A DNA stretch of 5,054 nucleotides from Bacteroidota bacterium (GTDB lineage: Bacteria; Bacteroidota; Bacteroidia; Cytophagales; Cyclobacteriaceae), in contig QGUY01000282.1 in assembly GCA_003242315.1 (NCBI GenBank), positions 1 through 5,054 on the forward strand, read 5' to 3'. Within the stretch, counting starts at the first letter, position 1. Each line of letters begins with the position of its first letter. Position numbers and translations under genes: made by a program. Shown piece by piece: positions 1 through 5,054 of the stretch. The notes under the pieces are model-generated. The model was not told where the DNA came from, ran no database searches, and saw nothing but the letters and a program-made list of their open reading frames with translations.

Positions 1-1865
1 TTGTCCTCTCCCTGCCAGTCGTGTTCTATGCAACGTGGATGTTCTTTGAGCGTGCATGGCGTTCCATTGTGACATGGCATCTCAACATGTTTACGCTGAT
101 TGGAATCGGTGCGGGGGTTGCCTGGCTGTTTAGTGTAGTGGCCCTCTTATTTCCAGGTGTGTTCCCGCATGACTTCATGACACATGAGCATACTGTATAT
201 GTATACTTTGAGGCGGCAACAGTAATCCTCACCCTTGTATTGGTTGGACAGGTGCTGGAAGCTCGAGCGCATGGCAAGACAAACAGCGCAATCAAAGAGT
301 TGTTAAAACTCGCACCAAGCACGGCGACGAGAATTAAGGACGATAAAGAAGAAGTGGTGCACATCGGCAGCATTCACCCCGGCGACTTGCTTCGCATTCG
401 ACCTGGTGAAAGGATTCCGGTTGACGGTTATATCAAGGAAGGTGAAACGTCGATAGATGAGTCGATGATCACCGGTGAGCCCATTCCTGTGAGCAAAAGA
501 CAGGGTGATAAGGTCACGTCAGGAACGATTAACGGTAACAGGACTTTCGTTATGGTCGCCGAAAGGGTAGGAGCGCAGACGCTGTTGTCGCGTATCATTG
601 AAATGGTAAACGCCGCGAGTCGTTCCCGTGCGCCAATACAAAACCTTGCAGACAAGATCTCGGGCTATTTCGTTCCCATCGTCGTTATCATTGCTTTGAT
701 CACTTTCATCATTTGGTCGATCTATGGCCCGGCTCCGTCATATGTATACGCGTTCGTCAATGCGGTAGCGGTCTTGATTATCGCGTGTCCTTGTGCTTTG
801 GGATTGGCGACACCGATGTCGGTAATGGTCGGCGTTGGAAGAGGGGCACAAGCGGGTGTTCTGATAAAGAACGCGGAAGCGCTGGAGCGCATGGCCGATA
901 TCGATGTGGTGATCACCGACAAGACGGGAACGGTCACTGAGGGAAAGCCCTCCGTCGAGAAGGTTTTGGTCGTTGATTCTACCCGCGATGAAAGGGACGT
1001 TCTGCGCAAGATGGTCGCCGTGAACTCGGCGAGCGAACATCCACTGGCACAAGCGACCGTGCGTTATGGTCGTGAACAGGGAATCGAACCAGAATCCATT
1101 TCTGGCTTTGAAGCCGTCACGGGCAAAGGAGTTACGGGCAGGTTGGGACATAGTGTGCTAGCACTCGGCAATGACAAGCTGATGGAGCAAGTTGGTGCTT
1201 CTATACCCCACACCTTCAGACAGCAAATTCAGGAGGAGCAACGCCAGGGTAAAACCGTTTCCTATCTGGCAGAAGGAAATAGGGTGCTTGGTGCTGTCGT
1301 CATTACGGATAAGATCAAACCTACGAGCAAGATGGCTGTCGAAACGCTTCACGAAGCTGGAATACGGGTGATCATGCTTACGGGTGACAATCCCGACACG
1401 GCGCGGGCGGTAAGCGAAGCTTTGAAGCTCGATGGTTACAAAGCGCAAATGCTTCCTGACGATAAGTTCAACGAGGTAAAACGCCTGCAACAGGAAGGCC
1501 ACAAGGTTGCCATGGCAGGTGACGGCATCAATGATGCGCCTGCGCTGGCACAAGCTGACATTGGTATCGCAATGGGTACAGGAACGGATGTAGCGATAGA
1601 GAGTGCAGGGATAACCCTTGTGAAAGGAGATCTCAACGGCATCGCACGTGCGCGACAGCTTAGCCGCAGCGTAATGCAAAATATCAGACAGAATCTTTTC
1701 TTCGCTTTAGGTTATAACGTTCTCGGCATACCCATAGCCGCAGGGGTGCTCTATCCGGCCTTCGGACTATTGCTATCACCCATGATCGCAGCCCTGGCAA
1801 TGAGCTTCAGTTCTGTTTCAGTCATTGGAAATTCGCTAAGATTGAAAAACGCCAGCCTGGCATGA
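1..1865 (+). CDS. copA: Cu(I)-exporting P1B-1-type ATPase (CopA type), 5'-truncated
   Basis: This is an inner-membrane ATPase that exports Cu(I) from the cytoplasm using ATP. The frame is open from base 3 (VLSLPVVFYATW...), so the true start and any N-terminal metal-binding domain lie upstream; the GTG at 21 is internal. About 620 residues remain, against roughly 740-800 for complete relatives. In order one sees the end of an early helix, two helices ending in GQVLEARA, an actuator domain with TGEP (471-482), the transport helix with CPC (786-794), the phosphorylation motif DKTGT (Asp codon 918), the nucleotide-domain HP dipeptide (1038-1043) and GDGINDAP (1518-1541). The last two helices carry N-x6-YN-x4-P and P-x6-MxxSS followed by NSLRL. 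With CPC, that is the signature of the Cu(I)/Ag(I) P1B-1 subgroup rather than Zn/Cd or Co transporters. No frameshift or lost catalytic residue is visible. The metal assignment rests on these motifs; the copA symbol is by family, not proven orthology. Confidence 0.95.
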   Translation, partial: VLSLPVVFYATWMFFERAWRSIVTWHLNMFTLIGIGAGVAWLFSVVALLFPGVFPHDFMTHEHTVYVYFEAATVILTLVLVGQVLEARAHGKTNSAIKELLKLAPSTATRIKDDKEEVVHIGSIHPGDLLRIRPGERIPVDGYIKEGETSIDESMITGEPIPVSKRQGDKVTSGTINGNRTFVMVAERVGAQTLLSRIIEMVNAASRSRAPIQNLADKISGYFVPIVVIIALITFIIWSIYGPAPSYVYAFVNAVAVLIIACPCALGLATPMSVMVGVGRGAQAGVLIKNAEALERMADIDVVITDKTGTVTEGKPSVEKVLVVDSTRDERDVLRKMVAVNSASEHPLAQATVRYGREQGIEPESISGFEAVTGKGVTGRLGHSVLALGNDKLMEQVGASIPHTFRQQIQEEQRQGKTVSYLAEGNRVLGAVVITDKIKPTSKMAVETLHEAGIRVIMLTGDNPDTARAVSEALKLDGYKAQMLPDDKFNEVKRLQQEGHKVAMAGDGINDAPALAQADIGIAMGTGTDVAIESAGITLVKGDLNGIARARQLSRSVMQNIRQNLFFALGYNVLGIPIAAGVLYPAFGLLLSPMIAALAMSFSSVSVIGNSLRLKNASLA

Positions 1866-1880
1866 GATGATATCCTTGAC

Positions 1881-1905
1881 CCCCAGGCTCCTTTGGAGCA
1901 TGGGG
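1881..1905 (+). terminator. Strong hairpin just after the copA stop codon
   Basis: The arms CCCCAGGCTCC (1881-1891) and GGAGCATGGGG (1895-1905) pair over 11 positions with one mismatch (G1886/A1900) around a TTT loop, beginning 15 nt after the ATPase stop. No T-run follows on either side, so this is not a textbook intrinsic terminator. It could end transcription weakly, protect the 3' end of the copA mRNA, or act with the next hairpin. The position and stem are seen directly; the role is inferred. Confidence 0.55.
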
Positions 1906-1941
1906 CGTACGTACAGACTCCCGAGGTCGATACTGACAACC

Positions 1942-1976
1942 AAAAAACCGATAGCTATCGGGGCTTTGTAACCCCG
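1942..1976. terminator. Palindromic hairpin with A-tract, probable (bidirectional) terminator
   Basis: A perfect 14-bp palindrome CCGATAGCTATCGG (1948-1961) is preceded by six A (1942-1947) and followed by GGCTTT. Read on the minus strand, the stem is followed by six T, the better intrinsic-terminator form; read on the plus strand the T-run is only three. Palindromes of this type with A/T flanks are familiar between Bacteroidota genes. A second possible stem, CGGGG (1959-1963) with CCCCG (1972-1976), shares bases 1959-1961 with the palindrome, so the two cannot form together. No minus-strand gene ends here, so a bidirectional or plus-strand role is likelier. Confidence 0.55.
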
Positions 1977-1988
1977 TGTGCTTCCGCG

Positions 1989-2771
1989 GTGAAAAAAGAC
2001 GAAATTCTTATCTTGGAAGCACTCTTGCAAAAGCGCTCGAATGATTTACGTTTCATTGGTCTCGGCCTGTTGCTGATACTGATCAGCCAAATCATCAACG
2101 TTGACAACGCGAAATTCATGCTTTCGGGCTACAACATGATGTCCGAAGAAAACAGGAAGAAGGTCGACATCCATAACCTCGTACCCTACATCAGGAAATT
2201 CCATCTGTTCCTTGGCATTTCACTGATTGCTATCGGCGTGAACCTGACGTGGCTGTTTGGCACGCTGGCGGCGACGCTATTTCTGGCGTTCTACCCGGTA
2301 CTGGCGTACCTGCATTTCACAATAGCGACCCGTAAATTTTACCCGACATTTCATCGCAAGTGGCACTGGGTTACCATTGTCCTTCTTGTAGCCGTACTTG
2401 CCTTTTTGGGATACCTCTTTTACGCAGCCTTGCGTGAGGATCGTATCATCATTGCCAACAACACGCTTGTCGTGGAGGGACAGTATGGTGATGAAATCGC
2501 GCTGCAAGACATAAGGAGTGTAAGTCTCGTCGATACACTGCCATCCATCGCCGGGAAGAATGATGGGTTTGATCTGGGAACGGTAATGAAGGGCAACTTC
2601 AGGACAAGCGACGGAAGGCAGGTCAAGTTGATTTTCAACGCAGTAAGAACGCCATGCATCCGAATCGAGCTGGCGTCAGGCGAGACCATCTACTACACAT
2701 CCAAGAAGGTCGAAACGGAGACAATTTATGATCAGATCCGTGGCGCATTTCCTGAGATAGCGGCGGAGTAA
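1989..2771 (+). CDS. DUF3784 membrane protein with C-terminal bacterial PH-like domain
   Basis: This is a 260-residue membrane protein of unknown function. Numbered from the GTG at 1989, hydrophobic helices lie near residues 22-36, 71-90, 93-113 and 127-148. Between the first two is a hydrophilic stretch with GYNMMSEEN (47-55), the hallmark of DUF3784 (GYNxMSxEE). After the fourth helix, residues about 150-255 resemble the bacterial PH family PF10882: a run of beta-strand-like segments with IRSVSLVDTLP and GFDLGTVMKGNF in the expected order. The PH-like domain should face one side of the membrane as a binding or scaffold module; its ligand is unknown. Start choice: the frame stays open upstream to a TTG at 1893, but that codon lies in a hairpin loop and the extension would translate through the probable terminator. 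GTG 1989 is the only ATG/GTG between there and the first helix; no clear ribosome binding site precedes it. The stop is 3 bp before the next gene, so the two are probably co-transcribed. Confidence 0.85.
   Translation: MKKDEILILEALLQKRSNDLRFIGLGLLLILISQIINVDNAKFMLSGYNMMSEENRKKVDIHNLVPYIRKFHLFLGISLIAIGVNLTWLFGTLAATLFLAFYPVLAYLHFTIATRKFYPTFHRKWHWVTIVLLVAVLAFLGYLFYAALREDRIIIANNTLVVEGQYGDEIALQDIRSVSLVDTLPSIAGKNDGFDLGTVMKGNFRTSDGRQVKLIFNAVRTPCIRIELASGETIYYTSKKVETETIYDQIRGAFPEIAAE
2765..2768 (+). promoter_or_regulatory. Possible ribosome binding site (GGAG) for the serine-hydrolase gene
   Basis: GGAG at 2765-2768, inside the last codons of the DUF3784 gene, lies 6 nt before the ATG at 2775. The spacing is right for a Shine-Dalgarno element and fits translational coupling across the 3-bp gap. 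The motif is short and could be chance, since many Bacteroidota genes start without one. Confidence 0.35.
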
Positions 2772-2774
2772 AAC

Positions 2775-4061
2775 ATGAATCGGTTCCTTCACGTTTGCGC
2801 CGCATTATCCGTTCTCCTGGCATGCGAATCCCATCCAGAGAATACTCTCGCGACTTTACTTGCCGAGAGTAGGGATTCGCTGGTTCGTGAGGTGGTCGAC
2901 CATCCTGATAAGTACAGGCTTCAGATCATCTATACTCAAATCGACCGTGACAAAGACAACAATCCGTCCTTCAGGGATTATTACTTCAATGTCGATAGTA
3001 CCCTTTACTTTAACCCTGCTTCCACCGTCAAGTTGCCGCTTGCATTGTTGTCGCTCGAGAAGCTCAACACCTTGGATGTGCCGGGTGTAAACAAGTTCAC
3101 GCCCATACTTTTCGATAGCGCCTTCAGCGGACAAACGCGCAAACATCACGACAGTACCGCGGAGAACTACCTTCCTTCAATTGCTCATTTTATTAAGAAG
3201 GCCTTTGTTGTCAGCGATAACGATGCGTACAGTCGCATGTATGAATTTGTCGGGCAGGGTACCATAAACCGGCAGCTGCATGCAAAAGGATATTATGGTG
3301 CTCGTATTACCCATCGGTTTGTGAGAATGTCGCCGGAAGAAAACCGTCACACGAATCCCGTGCGGTTTGTCACGGCGGACGGTCGTTTGCTGTACGCCCA
3401 GCCGCCGGCATACAACGAGGATACCTTTGATGTCGGCAAGGATGAGGAGGTCGGCGAAGCACATTACGATTCGAACGACAGCCTGGTGTATGGTCCAATG
3501 GATTTTTCGCAGCGGAACCGGTTGCCGCTAAAAGACCTTCATCAGATCCTTCGGGCCGTCATGTTTCCTGATGCAGTACCCGAACGACAGCGGTTTCACC
3601 TGACGGAGGATGACTATAGCTTCCTCTACCAATATCTTTCCCAATTTCCCGGTGAAACAAATTATCCCAAGTACGATAGTGTAGAGTATTTTGACAGTTA
3701 TGTCAAGTTCTTCTTCCGCGACAGCCTGCACAGGAAGCTCCCGGAAGGCGTGAGGGTATTCAATAAGGTTGGGTGGGCCTATGGCTTTTTGACGGATGCG
3801 TCATACGTCGTCGACTTCCACAATCGAATCGAGTTTATGCTTTCCGCCACGCTATACGTAAACAGTGATGGGGTTATCAACGACAACCGCTACGATTACG
3901 ACACGATAGGCCATCCCTTTCTGTTCCGGCTGGGCCAGATTATTTACGAATATGAATTAACCAGGACACGAAAGTATACCCCGGACCTGGGTGTATTTGC
4001 GATAACGTATGAAAAACAGTTGGTCGACAGCCGGCCTACGATCTGGAACGTGGACAACTAG
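2775..4061 (+). CDS. Serine hydrolase lipoprotein, penicillin-binding/class A beta-lactamase fold
   Basis: This is a 428-residue exported lipoprotein. The N-terminus has a short hydrophobic signal ending in the lipobox LLAC, with Cys17 as the predicted lipidated residue, so it should be anchored in the envelope on the periplasmic side or at the surface. The active-site elements of the penicillin-recognising fold are present in order: S83-T-V-K86 (Ser codon 3021) as SxxK, S147-D-N149 (3213-3221) as SDN, and K331-V-G (3765-3773) in place of KTG, followed by WAYG. The protein is much longer than a class A beta-lactamase (about 290 residues). The extra length lies mostly between SDN and KVG, in a segment rich in aromatic and charged residues (about 195-325). 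No clear ExxLN motif is seen; E188/E189 in SPEENRHTNP are the only candidates for the deacylating glutamate. It may hydrolyse a peptide or cell-wall-related substrate; resistance activity is doubtful. It closely resembles, from memory, a Bacteroidota family of unassigned serine hydrolases. It is probably co-transcribed with the DUF3784-PH gene. Confidence 0.9.
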   Translation: MNRFLHVCAALSVLLACESHPENTLATLLAESRDSLVREVVDHPDKYRLQIIYTQIDRDKDNNPSFRDYYFNVDSTLYFNPASTVKLPLALLSLEKLNTLDVPGVNKFTPILFDSAFSGQTRKHHDSTAENYLPSIAHFIKKAFVVSDNDAYSRMYEFVGQGTINRQLHAKGYYGARITHRFVRMSPEENRHTNPVRFVTADGRLLYAQPPAYNEDTFDVGKDEEVGEAHYDSNDSLVYGPMDFSQRNRLPLKDLHQILRAVMFPDAVPERQRFHLTEDDYSFLYQYLSQFPGETNYPKYDSVEYFDSYVKFFFRDSLHRKLPEGVRVFNKVGWAYGFLTDASYVVDFHNRIEFMLSATLYVNSDGVINDNRYDYDTIGHPFLFRLGQIIYEYELTRTRKYTPDLGVFAITYEKQLVDSRPTIWNVDN

Positions 4062-4070
4062 ATTCTTCCC

Positions 4071-4100
4071 TTTTAATCGCACGGATTTTTCTTATCTTAC
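4071..4100 (+). promoter_or_regulatory. Weak Bacteroidota-type promoter candidate for the antiporter gene
   Basis: TATCTTAC (4093-4100) resembles the Bacteroidota -7 element TAnnTTTG (TAnnTT kept, last two bases differ). TTTT at 4071-4074, 18 nt upstream, could stand for the -33 TTTG, one base short of the usual 19-21 spacing. It lies in the 72-bp spacer and would leave a leader of roughly 27 nt before the ATG at 4134. I see no terminator hairpin in this spacer, so read-through from the upstream gene is also possible. Confidence 0.3.
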
Positions 4101-4133
4101 CATTTTTCCAGAACGTGGCCCTGACTGCCGTCT

Positions 4134-5054
4134 ATGGATATTGTACTCACTGCGGAGAACATTGTGCTCGTCGGCTCCCTGCTGCTTTTTTTAAGCGTGC
4201 TGGCGGGCAAGACTTCGTATGAGTTTGGGGTTCCTGTTCTGATCTTCTTCCTTGGAATTGGAATGCTTGCCGGCTCGGAGGGCATTGGCGGCATTTATTT
4301 CGACGATCCCAAACTAGCCCAGTTCATTGGCGTCGTCTCCCTTAACGTTATACTTTTTTCGGGGGGTCTTAGTACGCAGTGGACAGCCGTCAAACCCGTG
4401 CTATGGCAGGGAATTTCGTTGTCAACACTGGGTGTGATGATCACCGCATTGGTGTTAGGGTTGTTCGTCTACTGGGTGACGGATTTTCATCTCTATGAGG
4501 CGCTGCTCCTGGGATCGATTGTATCGTCAACGGATGCGGCCGCCGTCTTTTCTATTCTTCGATCGAAGCGGCTTACGCTGACGAGCAACCTGAAGCCTAC
4601 GCTTGAGCTGGAAAGCGGTAGTAACGATCCCATGGCATACGTCCTCACGCTGCTGTTCCTGGGTTTGGTTCAGAGTCCGGACAAGAACTTGCTTTCGGTT
4701 ATCCCGGTGTTTTTTACGCAAATGCTCATAGGTTCATTTGCAGGGTATGGGTTTGGCAGGATAAGCAAATTCGTCGTCAACCGGATTCGACTGGATTACG
4801 AGGGTCTTTACCCGGTGCTCGTCATCGCCCTCATGTACGTCACGTTCTCGGCTACGGAATTCATTTCCGGCAACGGCTTTCTCGCTGTATACCTCTGCGC
4901 GCTGTACCTCGGGAACCAGGAGTTGATCCATAAGAACACCATACTCAAGATGTTCGATGGTCTTGCATGGCTCATGCAGATCATCTTGTTTCTTACCCTC
5001 GGTCTCTGGGCTTTTCTGTCGAAAAAAATCCCCTTTTTGGTGTTGGCCTGGTTT
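4134..5054 (+). CDS. nhaP2: CPA1-family K+(Na+)/H+ antiporter (CvrA/NhaP2 type), 3'-truncated
   Basis: This is an inner-membrane cation/proton antiporter, the type that exports K+ or Na+ in exchange for H+ and takes part in volume, pH and salt balance. The frame is open from ATG 4134 to the window edge: 307 residues, against about 490 or more for complete relatives. An in-frame TGA at 4122-4124, 9 bp before the ATG, makes this the first possible start. About ten hydrophobic helices are visible. Family motifs include ILFSGGL in the third helix, SSTDAAAVFS with D134 (codon 4533) and ESGSNDPMA with N164-D165 (codons 4623-4628). The TD and ND pairs are the ion-binding signature of electroneutral CPA1 exchangers and lie close to the positions I recall for Vibrio NhaP2. 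A later segment, SGNGFLAVYLCALYLGN, also fits the CvrA/NhaP2 branch. The C-terminal cytoplasmic regulatory part (often TrkA_C) would lie beyond the edge. No ribosome binding site is obvious. Which cation it moves cannot be told from the sequence. Confidence 0.92.
   Translation, partial: MDIVLTAENIVLVGSLLLFLSVLAGKTSYEFGVPVLIFFLGIGMLAGSEGIGGIYFDDPKLAQFIGVVSLNVILFSGGLSTQWTAVKPVLWQGISLSTLGVMITALVLGLFVYWVTDFHLYEALLLGSIVSSTDAAAVFSILRSKRLTLTSNLKPTLELESGSNDPMAYVLTLLFLGLVQSPDKNLLSVIPVFFTQMLIGSFAGYGFGRISKFVVNRIRLDYEGLYPVLVIALMYVTFSATEFISGNGFLAVYLCALYLGNQELIHKNTILKMFDGLAWLMQIILFLTLGLWAFLSKKIPFLVLAWF

Noticed and set aside
738..1151. 137-codon minus-strand open frame opposite the CPC and DKTGT region
   Set aside because: Its sequence follows from the conserved ATPase codons on the other strand; there is no start context or domain of its own.
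1158..1679. 173-codon open frame on the minus strand inside the ATPase gene
   Set aside because: It lies wholly opposite the conserved nucleotide-binding and GDGINDAP region, has no recognisable domain, and is best explained as a shadow of that coding sequence.
21..1865. GTG at 21 as the start of the copper ATPase
   Set aside because: The same frame is open and conserved upstream to base 3 (VLSLPV before VFYATW), and the protein would lack its first helices; the gene is cut by the window edge.
1907..1914. GTACGTAC palindrome as an operator
   Set aside because: Eight self-complementary bases in a short spacer can easily be chance, and there is no second copy nearby.
3177..3464. Minus-strand 95-codon frame opposite the serine hydrolase
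   Set aside because: It overlaps the SDN region of a clearly conserved gene and shows no domain or promoter.
2775..4061. Calling the lipoprotein a beta-lactam resistance gene
   Set aside because: The fold motifs match, but KVG replaces KTG, no clear ExxLN is present and the protein is about 140 residues longer than class A enzymes; homologues of this type are common housekeeping proteins in Bacteroidota.
4062..4133. Terminator after the serine-hydrolase gene
   Set aside because: The spacer has T-rich stretches but I find no inverted repeat able to form a stable stem.
1..5054. A defence island, mobile element or other new multi-gene system
   Set aside because: No transposase, integrase, repeat boundary, toxin-antitoxin pair or defence domain is visible; the flanking genes are common ion transporters.

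Overview
The window looks like a chromosomal segment from a member of the Bacteroidota, probably a Cytophagales- or Chitinophagaceae-like bacterium. Three things point there. The serine-hydrolase lipoprotein belongs to a family I know mainly from that phylum. Clear Shine-Dalgarno sequences are mostly absent. An A-tract/CCGATAGCTATCGG palindrome of the kind often seen between Bacteroidota genes sits at 1942-1967. This taxonomic call is inference and has not been checked by a search.

All four genes are on the + strand and all are recognisable. (1) 1-1865 is the 3' part of a Cu(I)-exporting P1B-1 ATPase (CopA type); its 5' end lies outside the window. (2) 1866-1988 is a 123-bp spacer with a strong hairpin just after the ATPase stop and a second, palindromic hairpin cluster further on. 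(3) 1989-2771 is a four-helix membrane protein made of a DUF3784 module followed by a bacterial PH-like domain. (4) 2775-4061 follows after 3 bp and encodes a secreted lipoprotein with a penicillin-binding/class A beta-lactamase fold. (5) 4062-4133 is a short spacer with a weak promoter-like element. (6) 4134-5054 is the 5' part of a CPA1-family K+(Na+)/H+ antiporter (CvrA/NhaP2 type) that runs off the right edge.

The central pair (DUF3784-PH protein and serine-hydrolase lipoprotein) is almost certainly one transcription unit and is the least understood part of the window. The flanking genes are ordinary metal and cation homeostasis transporters and are probably separate transcription units. 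All four products act at the cell envelope. I see no mobile element, RNA gene, CRISPR array or clearly new system. The points most worth a second look are the central two-gene unit, the KVG variant and large insertion in the serine hydrolase, and the overlapping hairpins in front of the DUF3784 gene, which also decide where that gene starts.
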